A stretch of DNA of 64,000 nucleotides from Sphingobacterium siyangense (GTDB lineage Bacteria; Bacteroidota; Bacteroidia; Sphingobacteriales; Sphingobacteriaceae). Position numbers and translations under genes: made by a program. Below, one piece after another: positions 52,024 through 61,377 of this stretch. The DNA lies in assembly GCF_007830445.1 (NCBI RefSeq), contig NZ_VLKR01000017.1, forward strand, positions 30,443-94,442, in the 5' to 3' direction. A model generated the notes under the pieces. It was given only the letters and a program-made list of their open reading frames with translations, had not been told where the DNA came from and ran no database searches. Every line of letters begins with the position of its first letter. The stretch's first letter is position 1.

Positions 52024-54636
52024 TTAGAATGTAAATTTCACAGATGCATTCCAAGTTCTACCCTGTCCGATCAAAACAAAATTGGAAGTATCAATACCAT
52101 TCCAAGTATTGTTCACATCTGTCACCAAGTTACTCGAAGTAGCTTCCGAAATATAGAACTTATTCAACACATTGTTCATGTTAACACGGAAACTCATGCT
52201 GTTCTTGTCACTTACTTTGACATTGTAAGAAAGACCGGCATCCAAAAGATTAAAAGAAGGTAATTTCATATAGCGTCCATAAGTTTGGCCATCTATTACT
52301 TCTCTACGATAATTCGATGCATACAAACGCTCATAATATCTGTAGTTTGCGTCAACAGACAAACCCTTAAACACTTTATATTTAGCACCAAATCCATAAG
52401 AAGTTTGCGCTGCGTTACCAACATGTTCACCGGTTAAGTTAACCTGAGAACGTCCCAATTCGACGCGGTTATCGTTACGTATAACAGAGTTTACTGCACC
52501 ATCGTATTTCCAGTCACCTATCGATAAAAACCCTGTTAGGCTTAATTTTTCGATTGGGCGGGCCTCAAAATCAACTTCTACCCCGCTATGAACCTGTTTT
52601 ACACCGTAATTTGTTGTATATAAATAGGCACCTTCGACCAAAATACCAGGATCATTTGTTGGATTGTATTTTTTTACGTCATCTGCCGTCGCTAAACTCG
52701 AACTACCCGTAACACGGTTTTCCCAAGTTGTGCGGTAAACATTCACATTCACATCCAAGAATCGAGAAGCAAACTTATAACCTGCCTCTAAACCAAGGAT
52801 TTTTTCATTTTCAGCATTTTCATTAATATCATTTGCAAAATTCATGAAAATATTGTTTTGATAAGGCTGACGGGAATAGTACCCCGCATTACCAAAAACA
52901 CTATGATGTCCCAATGTATAACTTACACCACCCTTCGTATTGTAGCCAAAATTGTTCACGTCTTTAGAATCCTCATTACCTGGTGTGTATTGAAAATAAT
53001 CAGAACGTTTGTTTTGTTGTTCGGAAACCGATCCTTGGAAAAACGCTGTAAAGCCATTTTTCGCATATTCCAATTGACCGAACAGACCTCCGTAACGGAT
53101 ATATTGATTGTAATCCCAAGCTAAACGATCTTCACGCGAATCAGGTTTACTTGAGAAAGCTTTCCAAGGGTTCGTTGAGTATGTATTGGTAACCAATGGC
53201 TTATTAGGGAAATTAACATTACCACCTAATACGACACCATTTGTATTTCCAAGTGGATCTGTCAATTTACGATAGTGTGTACCTTTATAGTCCCTTACAT
53301 CAAAACCGACATTGAAATTCAAGGATTCTGAAAGTTTACGATTATAGTTAGAAACTATACCAAACCATTGGTGATTGTTCACATCAGCAGCTAAATATTT
53401 GCCTGTATTATATTTATCACTTCTTAGCGATTGGCCACCCCCAGCAGCTAACGATGCGTAAACGACAGTTGACAAAGATGATTTATCATCAATCGTCCAG
53501 TCCCAGTTCAAGTTGGCTACTGGCTTATGATAAAAGTTCTTTTGTGCATTCATCATCACGCCGTTTGCATCCTTATAATTGTCGTTATAACGTCTGCCAT
53601 TAGCGAGATAGTTAGACAATTTTGAGGTATAGCCTTGGTTGTGCCATTGTGGTGCACCCGTTACCATAAAGTTCAGGTTGTGCTTTTCATTCGCTTTATA
53701 TCCAACAGACAAGAAATAACTTTGTCCAGCACCTTCTGTATGGTCCATATAACCGTTACCTGACCACTGCGTAAACATAGCCGAAACAGCAAAGCCGTTT
53801 TTCATAAGACCGGTATTGTAACCTACCGTTGCCTTCATAAACATATCGTTACCAACAGTGGTACGAACAAAACCACCCTCTTTCATTGCAGTGGATTGTG
53901 TCACGTAATTTACGGTTCCGCCGACAGATGAAATCGCTAATTTAGATGATCCCAAACCACGTTGAATCTGCACTAAAGAGGCAATATCTGTAAGTCCCGA
54001 CCAATTTGACCAATACACACTTCCATTGTCCATACCATTGATAGGCTGACCGTTCAACAAAAATGCTGTATTGGACTGATCAAAACCACGTGTTGTCATA
54101 GAAGACTCACCAAAACCTTTTGCCTGACCAGTGATATAAACCGAAGGGGTATTAGCTAATGCTGAAGTAATATCCTGTGCTCCTACCCTTTCCTCTAAAT
54201 CCTGCTTACGGATCGTCGAAACGGCAATAGGTGTCTTTCTTCCTGCCGCAATATCGATAACCCCATGACCGACAACAACAACCTCATCCAAATTTGTTGA
54301 AGATCCAGCCGTAAAAATTGGATTGATATTCAACGATTCCCCCGATTTCAGCATGATGTTTTCGAAAACAACAGGCGTTTCGCCAATGTAAGTTACCTCT
54401 ACTTTGTAGGGGCCTCCTTCTTGAAGATTTGAAATTTGAAATTTTCCTTGGGCATCGGCTGAGCCACTTACTACTTGTCCACTTGGGATGTGGGTAATTT
54501 TAATGGTTGCTCCTTTAACCGTTTGTCCAGTAGCTTCTTTGACAACTCCTGAAACTGAACCAGTATTTGCTGTTTGACCTTGAACGGCACTATAACTAGC
54601 AAAAACAAGGGCAAAAAAAAGTAAAGACTTTTTCAT
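52024..54636 (-). CDS. TonB-dependent outer-membrane receptor
   Basis: 870 residues from ATG 54636. Signal peptide ending AVQGQ (about residue 21); carboxypeptidase-like regulatory domain (about 25-110; GSVSGVVKEATGQTVKGATIKI); TonB-box-like LDEVVVVG at about 118; plug domain (SALANTPSVYITGQ, TTRGFDQSNTAFLLNGQPI, IQRGLGSSKLAISSVGGTVNYVT); 22-strand barrel ending NASVKFTF. No SusD partner is present and the length is below typical SusC, so it is a siderophore/vitamin/other-type receptor with unknown substrate. -7 box TAATTTTG at 54674-54667; the upstream TTG at 54669 lies within it. Confidence 0.93.
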   Translation of the reverse strand: MKKSLLFFALVFASYSAVQGQTANTGSVSGVVKEATGQTVKGATIKITHIPSGQVVSGSADAQGKFQISNLQEGGPYKVEVTYIGETPVVFENIMLKSGESLNINPIFTAGSSTNLDEVVVVGHGVIDIAAGRKTPIAVSTIRKQDLEERVGAQDITSALANTPSVYITGQAKGFGESSMTTRGFDQSNTAFLLNGQPINGMDNGSVYWSNWSGLTDIASLVQIQRGLGSSKLAISSVGGTVNYVTQSTAMKEGGFVRTTVGNDMFMKATVGYNTGLMKNGFAVSAMFTQWSGNGYMDHTEGAGQSYFLSVGYKANEKHNLNFMVTGAPQWHNQGYTSKLSNYLANGRRYNDNYKDANGVMMNAQKNFYHKPVANLNWDWTIDDKSSLSTVVYASLAAGGGQSLRSDKYNTGKYLAADVNNHQWFGIVSNYNRKLSESLNFNVGFDVRDYKGTHYRKLTDPLGNTNGVVLGGNVNFPNKPLVTNTYSTNPWKAFSSKPDSREDRLAWDYNQYIRYGGLFGQLEYAKNGFTAFFQGSVSEQQNKRSDYFQYTPGNEDSKDVNNFGYNTKGGVSYTLGHHSVFGNAGYYSRQPYQNNIFMNFANDINENAENEKILGLEAGYKFASRFLDVNVNVYRTTWENRVTGSSSLATADDVKKYNPTNDPGILVEGAYLYTTNYGVKQVHSGVEVDFEARPIEKLSLTGFLSIGDWKYDGAVNSVIRNDNRVELGRSQVNLTGEHVGNAAQTSYGFGAKYKVFKGLSVDANYRYYERLYASNYRREVIDGQTYGRYMKLPSFNLLDAGLSYNVKVSDKNSMSFRVNMNNVLNKFYISEATSSNLVTDVNNTWNGIDTSNFVLIGQGRTWNASVKFTF

Positions 54637-55065
54637 GTTAGATGTGATTGTTTTGTTTTTGTGCCGCAAAATTAGGAATTGATTGTCTTTTTAACTAATT
54701 TTAACAATACCAATATCATGCAGTATCTCTATACAGAAAGAATAAATTTTAATCTTCCACAGAAAAACAGCAAATTTCAGCAAAAAGAGGCAATAAAAAT
54801 ACAGCATACATAAAATAAATACAATATATCCATCCTATTCATGAAAAAACATCAAAAATAATCAGAATAATATTTTGTCTGTTTTGAATAAATCAAAATT
54901 TATCAATTTTACGATTTTTATGAATTGCATACAAGATTTTATAGCTTATCCCCATGCGGTGCTAAAAATTGTTTCTTTCAATCCGTCGTTTCTACCTGTG
55001 TCCTTTTCTTCCCACAACAGCTGAAATAAGCCTATAAATAATTAACTTTAACTAATTTAAAAAAT
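54637..55065. other. Divergent intergenic region, AT-rich
   Basis: About 430 bases between the TonB receptor and the Crp/Fnr gene. It contains the receptor's -7 box and one TTTTGA-N5-TCAAAA palindrome; nothing else is recognisable, and no small gene or RNA is apparent. Confidence 0.6.
54882..54898. promoter_or_regulatory. TTTTGA-N5-TCAAAA palindrome, possible Crp/Fnr-type site
   Basis: Perfect 6-bp arms (54882-54887 and 54893-54898). It resembles an FNR-like TTGAT/ATCAA box in half-site sequence but with 5-base spacing. It lies about 170 bases before the Crp/Fnr gene and 246 before the divergent receptor. Confidence 0.35.
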
Positions 55066-55695
55066 ATGTTATCCATAGAACAAGCTTATACAGGCATTCT
55101 TGAACCGGAATTAATCGCTGAAATAGCGGAAAACGCGCATATAAAAACGTTCCGTGAAGGTGATCTCATCATTGATACCAATCAATATATCAAGGCGATG
55201 CCTCTCCTCTTGGATGGGGCAATAAAAATTGTCCGGGAGGATGAAGATAAAGGCGAATTGTTGCTCTACTATCTGGAAAAAGGTCAAACCTGTACAATGT
55301 CAATAGCCTGTTGTCTCGGGAATAAAAAAAGTGAAATTCGTGCGCTCGCAGAAAAAACAACGACTGTAGCCATGATTCCAAATGAGCTTGTCAACCTTTG
55401 GATGGGAAAATACCCTTCCTGGCGAAATTTCATCATATCAAGCTATTCAAGCCGTATGGACGAAATGTTACAAGCTGTTGATAGTCTAGCTTTTTCCAAT
55501 ATGGAAGAACGCATCATCAACTATTTAAAAGCCAAAGTGAAGCTGAATGACGACCGAATCCTCACCCTTACGCATCAGGATATCGCTTCCGATTTAAATA
55601 CATCCCGAGTCGTTGTCTCCCGAATTTTAAAAAAACTGGAACAGGAAGATAAAATAGTTCTGCTTCGTAACGAAATTAGGGTATTAGTGGAATGA
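55066..55695 (+). CDS. Crp/Fnr-family transcriptional regulator
   Basis: 209 residues. Cyclic-nucleotide-like sensor domain (about 1-125; FREGDLIIDTNQYIKAMPLLLDGAIKIVREDEDKGELLLYYLEKGQTC) with Cys93, Cys100 and Cys101 near TCTMSIACC, followed by an HTH (LTLTHQDIASDLNTSRVVVSRILKKLEQEDKI). It lacks the N-terminal Cys cluster of FNR, so a Fe-S role is uncertain. Monocistronic, divergent from the TonB receptor, possibly regulating it. Confidence 0.9.
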   Translation: MLSIEQAYTGILEPELIAEIAENAHIKTFREGDLIIDTNQYIKAMPLLLDGAIKIVREDEDKGELLLYYLEKGQTCTMSIACCLGNKKSEIRALAEKTTTVAMIPNELVNLWMGKYPSWRNFIISSYSSRMDEMLQAVDSLAFSNMEERIINYLKAKVKLNDDRILTLTHQDIASDLNTSRVVVSRILKKLEQEDKIVLLRNEIRVLVE

Positions 55696-55755
55696 GCAAA
55701 ACATTTGTATCTTTAGTTATACGTAAATTTCAAGAGCAATTAATGTAATTTTTAG

Positions 55756-56601
55756 ATGAAGATAGAAAAATTAGGTTTTATAGGATTAGGAAACATGGGA
55801 TACCCCATGGCTAAAAATCTAGAAAAAGCAGGATTCCCCCTTTCTGTTTACAATAGAAACAAGGCTAAAGCAGCAGGCTTTGAAGAGCAATCAATTATCA
55901 GCGAAGATATAGGTGAATTAGTCGATCATAGCGATATTATATTCTCCATGCTCACAAATGATGAAGCAGTCAACGAAGTATATGAAAAAATCCTCCAAAG
56001 GGAGATCAAGGGCAAATTATTTGTCGATATGAGTACAATATCTCGTGAACGCTGTATTTCAATAGCCACTAAGCTAAAAGAAAAAGGCGCTGCTTTTATC
56101 GATGCTCCCGTTGCCGGCAGTACCAAGCCAGCGACTGAGGGTACACTTATTATTATGGTCGGTGGTGATCCCGAAGACCTTCATCGCGCCCGACCATACC
56201 TCGAGCAGATGGGAAAATCGATCAAACATCTCGGCGAAAATGGTCAGGGAATTGCCGCTAAACTTGCGATCAACTATTTCCTTTCGACGATTTACCAAGG
56301 TCTCGCGGAGACGATCTTATTTTCAGATAAACTGGGAATTCAACGAAGCGATATGCTCGAAATCATCAACGATAGTGCCAGCGGCAGTGGGGCAACAAAA
56401 GTGAAAACACCATTATTGGTGGAAGAAAACTACAGTCCTGCATTTGCGCTAGACCTTATGCTGAAAGATATTCGACTGGCTCAACAGGCCGGTGCTGACT
56501 ATCCCCTCCTCAAGACCTTACTCGAAACCTACGGAAAAGCACAGGATCAAGGTCTCGGACAGCTCGATGTTATTGGTATCATTGAATCCATCAAGTCATA
56601 G
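55756..56601 (+). CDS. Beta-hydroxyacid dehydrogenase (3-hydroxyisobutyrate dehydrogenase family)
   Basis: 281 residues. NADP-binding GFIGLGNMGYPMAKNLEKAGF, substrate motif DAPVAGSTKPATEGTLIIMVGG, and the conserved Lys in GQGIAAKLAINYF. Fits the glyoxylate/succinic-semialdehyde-reductase branch of the family; the substrate is not certain. Separate from the Crp gene by 60 bases. Confidence 0.88.
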   Translation: MKIEKLGFIGLGNMGYPMAKNLEKAGFPLSVYNRNKAKAAGFEEQSIISEDIGELVDHSDIIFSMLTNDEAVNEVYEKILQREIKGKLFVDMSTISRERCISIATKLKEKGAAFIDAPVAGSTKPATEGTLIIMVGGDPEDLHRARPYLEQMGKSIKHLGENGQGIAAKLAINYFLSTIYQGLAETILFSDKLGIQRSDMLEIINDSASGSGATKVKTPLLVEENYSPAFALDLMLKDIRLAQQAGADYPLLKTLLETYGKAQDQGLGQLDVIGIIESIKS

Positions 56602-56719
56602 CTTCAGGTTGGCGACAGTGAAAAAAATGTACATTGAAAATTATATTTAGTTGAGATGGACTCCAAATTAGGTTCATTTCTGATCACACAAAATAATAAG
56701 TGGAACAAATTATTAACAG

Positions 56720-57463
56720 ATGAAAACAGTTATGACACTATTGGTGCTTACTATAGTCACCATGACTACGCAGGCCCAACAATTAAAACAGGTTTCTTAC
56801 CAGGATGGTGAACAAAAACTCAACGGCATGGTAACCTCCAATAGGGCAAAAAAAGGCCCTGCTGTCTTAATTCTTCCGGCATGGAAGGGAATTGACAACG
56901 AAGCGAAACAAGCTGCATTGCTTCTTGAAAAAGAAGGTTACATCGCGTTCATTGCCGACATCTACGGTGAAGGAAATATTCCCTCGGACAACACCGCAGC
57001 TTCGAAAATTGCCGGCCACTATAAGACAGACTATAAAGCTTATCAGCATCGCATAATGCTCGCATTGGAACAACTGAAAAAAGAGGGCGCGGATCCGACG
57101 AAAATTGCTGTCATCGGCTATTGTTTTGGAGGTTCAGGAGCCTTAGAAGCAGCGAGAGCCGGCTTCCCCGTCAATGCAGTGATCAGTATCCACGGAGGCC
57201 TATCCAAAGCTGCCGACAGACCCAATGGTTCGATCAAAACAAAAGTACTCGTTGAGCACCCAGCAGCCGATAAAAGCGTATCAAAAGAAGATTACGATGG
57301 GTTGGTCAAGGAATTAAATGAAGGAAAAGCAGACTGGCAAATAATTACCTACGCAAATTCGGGACATACGTTTACGAATCCCGAGTCAGCCGAATATAAC
57401 CCCGTAATGGCTAAACGTGCCTGGGAGCACACCTTATTATTTTTGAAAGAAGTATTAAATTAA
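56720..57463 (+). CDS. Dienelactone hydrolase family protein, exported
   Basis: 247 residues with a signal peptide ending TTQAQ (residue 20). Alpha/beta hydrolase with Cys135 nucleophile in VIGYCFGGSGAL and a His in NSGHTFTNPES; the acid is in the VEHPAADKSV region. Secretion distinguishes it from classical dienelactone hydrolase of chlorocatechol degradation, so its substrate is open. Confidence 0.87.
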   Translation: MKTVMTLLVLTIVTMTTQAQQLKQVSYQDGEQKLNGMVTSNRAKKGPAVLILPAWKGIDNEAKQAALLLEKEGYIAFIADIYGEGNIPSDNTAASKIAGHYKTDYKAYQHRIMLALEQLKKEGADPTKIAVIGYCFGGSGALEAARAGFPVNAVISIHGGLSKAADRPNGSIKTKVLVEHPAADKSVSKEDYDGLVKELNEGKADWQIITYANSGHTFTNPESAEYNPVMAKRAWEHTLLFLKEVLN

Positions 57464-57496
57464 ATAGCAAAGTCAACAACAGCAATATCGACCCAA

Positions 57497-58747
57497 ATGA
57501 ATTATAACGCGAAACTGCACTTTTATCCGATTATCATTCAGTTGTTGATATTGCTGTTATATAGTCCCAGCGCAGCATCGCAAACAGTAAAATCGCTAAC
57601 AATAGCTAGCCCAACGCATGCAGTTCTTTTTCTAACCAATGAGTCCGATAAATCAACTGATTTTATCATGCGTCTACACGAAAAAAATGCTGCTGAGATT
57701 TTCAAATTAGTACCTTATAGCACAACAAAGTTACTGGTCACAAAAACCGATGCAAAAAAACTCACATTCATCGTTAAAAATCACCAGTGGACCATCGACG
57801 TATTGTCATTGAAGCAACGTCATGCCATGATCTTGTTTGATGGATTAGCCAAACCCAAGATCATATACGATAGTAATACCTATCTGGCAGCAGCCAAACC
57901 GATATTAAACACCAGCACACCAATTGCGTCAAAGAAAGCTTCTGCACAATATAATGCCTCACATTTCTTTGACTCAATCGCACAAGTTCAATTTATTCCA
58001 TCCGGGCAATATGCAGCGGCTATTATCGCAAATTCCGCTCTTCCTCTTTATTACAGTCAGCGTAAGAATAAATGTGACGGCACTTATGTAATGCAGCAGT
58101 TTTCGGACGAAAATGCGGTGCAATCCGGTGCAATTATGACGACTGTATATGAAGAAGGCAAAGAGATCACATCGAACAATCTTTCCGGGGGAAATAATTA
58201 TTACAACAAAAGATGCTATAATCAATTCGGACTTATCGACTCCATACAGTACCTTCGAAATAGTAAGTGGAGCAGCAGTACAATTTACCGGTATCTCCCA
58301 AATACCATTGTTTCCTACGATCCTACATTTGAATCGGCGATGATTTATCACTTGAACAGTAAACTCCAGGTTATAAAAAGTGAATCCATTCATTTTGTCT
58401 ATCAACGGAGAGACTGGACCATTTACAGTTATGATCAACAGAATCGAATTACTGAAGAGATTTCGGGCAGAAATGATCAAAGAGAAAGTCGCGTCCGCTA
58501 TCAATATGATAGTCCGGAAACAAGTGACTACTCGCTGCGCCAAACCTTCGATCAAAGCGATCGACTGACAGCCGAAATCAAGCGATCGTACCGAGCCAAC
58601 GAAACGATTGATGAGTTTTATTATGAGGGTGTATTACAACAAAAATCTATTGTAAAAGATCTCGGAAACTGTGCCTACGAAAGCTTGATCTATAACAAGG
58701 AGGGAAAGTTAACAGCGAAATACATACAGGCAAAGAAAACCAACTAA
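57497..58747 (+). CDS. Exported protein of unknown function
   Basis: 416 residues with a signal peptide (hydrophobic residues 12-30, cut near AASQ). The middle and C-terminal parts consist of repeating beta-hairpins with YD/YN and R patterns (YSYDQQNRITEEISGRND, YNKEGKLTAKY) like the Rhs/YD-type or WG-like repeat structures of Bacteroidota envelope proteins. I cannot name the family. It starts 34 bases after the dienelactone hydrolase gene, suggesting cotranscription. Confidence 0.7.
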   Translation: MNYNAKLHFYPIIIQLLILLLYSPSAASQTVKSLTIASPTHAVLFLTNESDKSTDFIMRLHEKNAAEIFKLVPYSTTKLLVTKTDAKKLTFIVKNHQWTIDVLSLKQRHAMILFDGLAKPKIIYDSNTYLAAAKPILNTSTPIASKKASAQYNASHFFDSIAQVQFIPSGQYAAAIIANSALPLYYSQRKNKCDGTYVMQQFSDENAVQSGAIMTTVYEEGKEITSNNLSGGNNYYNKRCYNQFGLIDSIQYLRNSKWSSSTIYRYLPNTIVSYDPTFESAMIYHLNSKLQVIKSESIHFVYQRRDWTIYSYDQQNRITEEISGRNDQRESRVRYQYDSPETSDYSLRQTFDQSDRLTAEIKRSYRANETIDEFYYEGVLQQKSIVKDLGNCAYESLIYNKEGKLTAKYIQAKKTN

Positions 58748-58872
58748 ACGAACTGAAAAACTGCACTAAGCTCAGACAATAAGATTCTTGATTTTGACAA
58801 AAAAATATTCGACGAAATTCGGCAAAAAACACATTTCTGCACTAATTTTGATAGCGATACATAAACGTCAAA

Positions 58873-59715
58873 TTGAGAAAAAGAAAACTGATCAGTCAAC
58901 TTCATCCCATACTCTATTTTATTGCAGTATGGGCGAGAAGAGTGCAGCGCAAAGCCGTTTGGCTATTTGATAATAAGAAATACAGCACAGCTAAATCAAC
59001 TGAAAAACTTCCCTTTCGTATTAAAAAGCATCAGTCTGTCTTATTAAAAAAACTAGGCGAAAATAATATGCAATTGCAGATTAACAAAGTTACCAACCTG
59101 AAAATTGCAGCAGCACAGATTAATAGCATTCTGATCAGACCGAAGGAAACCTTTTCATTTTGTAAACTCGTTGGACTACCCACTGTAAAAAAAGGATATC
59201 TGCCCGGCATGGAGTTATCCTTTGGTGAAGCAAGAGCGGGTATTGGCGGTGGAATCTGTCAAATATCCAACCTCATCCATTGGCTTGTTATCCATAGTCC
59301 ACTCACCGTCAATGAACGTTATCACCACTCTTTTGATCCATTTCCGGACGATGGCCGTGTTTTGCCATTCGGTAGTGGAGCTACCGTCTTTTATAATTAC
59401 CGCGACTATCAATTCACCAACAACACGCCTTACACCTTTCAAATAAATCTCTGGTTCACAGACAAATGTTTAGAGGGCGAATTAAGAATTGATCAAGAAC
59501 TGGATTTTGCGTACCATGTCGTTGAAAAAGAACATCAATTTCTTAAAATAGACAATCAGTTCTTTCGGAAAAATGAGATTTGGCGCGAGAAATTTTTAAA
59601 GTTTCAGGGTGGAAAGATTTTGGAAACCGAACTTTTGACCAAAAATTTTGCCCGGGTTACCTATACCCCTGTTGAATACATTGAAATTAGTGCCGATCAA
59701 AATCCGGCCGATTAA
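58873..59715 (+). CDS. VanW-family protein
   Basis: 280 residues with a TTG start at 58873. The -7 box TAATTTTG (58843-58850) puts the transcription start near 58857, and the first 65 residues (RKRKLISQLHPILYFIAVWARRV) contain the family N-terminus, so the TTG is favoured over the later ATG. The VanW domain is clear: NSILIRPKETFSFCKLVGLPTVKKGYLPGMELSF, GIGGGICQISNLIHWL, and HHSFDPFPDDGRVLPFGSGATVFYNY. Found in vancomycin-resistance clusters in Gram-positives, but no van genes are nearby, so a resistance role is not supported. Function unknown. Confidence 0.85.
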   Translation: MRKRKLISQLHPILYFIAVWARRVQRKAVWLFDNKKYSTAKSTEKLPFRIKKHQSVLLKKLGENNMQLQINKVTNLKIAAAQINSILIRPKETFSFCKLVGLPTVKKGYLPGMELSFGEARAGIGGGICQISNLIHWLVIHSPLTVNERYHHSFDPFPDDGRVLPFGSGATVFYNYRDYQFTNNTPYTFQINLWFTDKCLEGELRIDQELDFAYHVVEKEHQFLKIDNQFFRKNEIWREKFLKFQGGKILETELLTKNFARVTYTPVEYIEISADQNPAD

Positions 59716-59769
59716 TTCAACAAGCTAATGATCGAAAAATGACGGATATGAAAAGTCCTCTTTTTTGTT

Positions 59770-59777
59770 TAAGTTTG
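59770..59777 (+). promoter_or_regulatory. -7 element of the thiamine operon
   Basis: TAAGTTTG matches TAnnTTTG and predicts a transcript start at about 59784, at the first bases of the riboswitch. No clear -33 TTTG. Confidence 0.5.
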
Positions 59778-59781
59778 GTCT

Positions 59782-59858
59782 GGCTTTGGGGGTATTCTGT
59801 ATAGAATTGAGATAGTCCCTTTGAACCTGATTCGGTTTATACCGGCGTAGGGAAAAGC
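59782..59858 (+). ncRNA. Thiamine pyrophosphate (TPP) riboswitch
   Basis: The conserved aptamer is evident: GGGGGTATTCT at 59788-59798, TTGAGATAGTCCC (a form of CUGAGAnnnnACCC), TTGAACCTGATTCGG, ACCGGCGTAGGGAA at 59841-59854; closing P1 is GGCTTT (59782-59787) with AAAAGC (59853-59858). Directly upstream of thiM. No T-run terminator lies before the gene; TTCCCT at 59909-59914 is complementary to AGGGAA of the aptamer (59849-59854) and could form the alternative fold. Probably switches translation or Rho access. Confidence 0.92.
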
Positions 59859-59951
59859 AAAAATCCACTGTACAGCATACTCCTTTACTGCACAGGCTAT
59901 CGCTCTTCTTCCCTCCAAGGCCACACAGTATATCTTAGCATATGTAAAAAA

Positions 59952-60755
59952 ATGGAAGATTCAATTATCAATTTATTAGAGCAGCTGAGGGTCGAAAAAC
60001 CCCTTGTACACAACATCACAAACCTAGTCGTGATGAACAATACTGCCAACGCACTTTTAGCCCTAGGAGCGTCCCCTGTGATGGTACACAGCCCATTAGA
60101 AGTACGCGAGGTTGTCGATATTGCACAAGCTCTTGTCATTAATATCGGCACCTTGAGTGAAGATACTGCCGAAGCTATGCTGGTTGCTACCGAACATGCC
60201 AATACCATTGGACGGCCATGGGTACTTGATCCTGTTGGTGCTGGGATATCAGCATTCCGCAATGATTTATTATCCAATCTACTGGATCTCAAACCCACGG
60301 TTATTCGTGGAAATGCATCAGAAATCATGACGCTGTACAATTTCAACCAACCGAACACAAAGGGAGTCGACAGCACGACAGCGAGTAAAGATGCGCTCCG
60401 ATTTGGCCAATTATTACAAGAACAAACCGGCTCCATTATCTGTATTTCTGGAGAAGTAGACTATATCCTTTCACAGCAATATCGGGTTGAAGTTTTTAAT
60501 GGCAACCCTTTAATGACACAGGTAACTGGGCTTGGCTGTAGTGCTACTGCGCTTATTGGTGCATTTCTAGGTGTTACAGACCAATATTTTGAAGCAGCTG
60601 TTGCCGGTGTATCCATTCTGAGCTTAGCGGGAGAACTCGCTGCCCAAACAGCAGCTGGACCGGGCACCCTGCAATTGAATCTCTATGATGAACTCTATCA
60701 GCTCAATGCAGAACGTCTCAAATCAAAGCTCAAGATCAAACGCTATGCGCATTAA
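59952..60755 (+). CDS. thiM: Hydroxyethylthiazole kinase
   Basis: 267 residues. Phosphorylates 4-methyl-5-hydroxyethylthiazole for thiamine salvage. Signatures: PLVHNITNLVVMNNTANALLALGASPVM, PWVLDPVGAGISAFR, IRGNASEI, and GLGCSATALIGAFL (ATP site). First gene of a riboswitch-controlled operon. Overlaps thiE by 11 bases. Confidence 0.97.
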   Translation: MEDSIINLLEQLRVEKPLVHNITNLVVMNNTANALLALGASPVMVHSPLEVREVVDIAQALVINIGTLSEDTAEAMLVATEHANTIGRPWVLDPVGAGISAFRNDLLSNLLDLKPTVIRGNASEIMTLYNFNQPNTKGVDSTTASKDALRFGQLLQEQTGSIICISGEVDYILSQQYRVEVFNGNPLMTQVTGLGCSATALIGAFLGVTDQYFEAAVAGVSILSLAGELAAQTAAGPGTLQLNLYDELYQLNAERLKSKLKIKRYAH

Positions 60756-61377
60756 TCCGCTTTTTCCCTACCCTTTATATTTGGTAATTTCTGAGCGGGA
60801 CTGTTATCCTCAAAATTGGCTCAATGTTGCCGAAGAAGCCATTATTGGCGGAGTCGATCTTATACAATTGCGCGAAAAGGCTGACGATCCGGCCACATTT
60901 TTGGATAAAGCCATCCGTTTGAAAAAACTGACCGATCATTATGGTATTCCGCTCGTGATCAATGATGCCGTAGCAATCGCTGCCCAAATCGAGGCATGGG
61001 GAGTACATGTGGGTCAAAATGATTTGCAGCCGCTCGCTATTCGCGAAAAATATGGTGATAAATTAACCATAGGCTGGTCCATAGAAGACATGCAACAACT
61101 GGAAAGTGAACAAATGTACACCGTCGACCACCTTGGTGTAAGCCCCATTTTTTCTACGAAAACAAAAGTAGATACGGTTACTGAATGGGGAATTGCGGGT
61201 TTAAAACAACTTCGGAGTAGGACGGAAAAACCATTGATCGCTATCGGAAGGATGAATTTACAAACAGCAGAAGAGACCTGGAATGCCGGTGCAGACTCCG
61301 TTGCAGTCGTTTCGGCCATATGCCAAAGTCAAGATCCCAGAGCTGCCAGTGCACAACTAAAAGAACTATTAAAATGA
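60745..61377 (+). CDS. thiE: Thiamine-phosphate synthase
   Basis: 210 residues from ATG 60745, the start used because the earlier in-frame ATG at 60685 would lie deep in thiM and adds 20 non-family residues. Condenses HMP pyrophosphate with thiazole phosphate. Motifs: VDLIQLREKADD, IPLVINDAVAIAAQIEAWGVHVGQNDL, VSPIFSTKTK and SVAVVSAI. It ends in an ATGA overlap with thiD. Confidence 0.97.
   Translation: MRINPLFPYPLYLVISERDCYPQNWLNVAEEAIIGGVDLIQLREKADDPATFLDKAIRLKKLTDHYGIPLVINDAVAIAAQIEAWGVHVGQNDLQPLAIREKYGDKLTIGWSIEDMQQLESEQMYTVDHLGVSPIFSTKTKVDTVTEWGIAGLKQLRSRTEKPLIAIGRMNLQTAEETWNAGADSVAVVSAICQSQDPRAASAQLKELLK

Noticed and set aside
52024..54636. SusC/polysaccharide utilisation locus
   Set aside because: No SusD, glycoside hydrolase or anti-sigma genes around; length and plug motifs fit a general TonB receptor.
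58873..59715. VanW protein as evidence for vancomycin resistance
   Set aside because: No vanA/B, vanH, vanX or vanRS genes nearby; VanW domains occur widely without resistance, and Gram-negative bacteria are intrinsically shielded from the drug.
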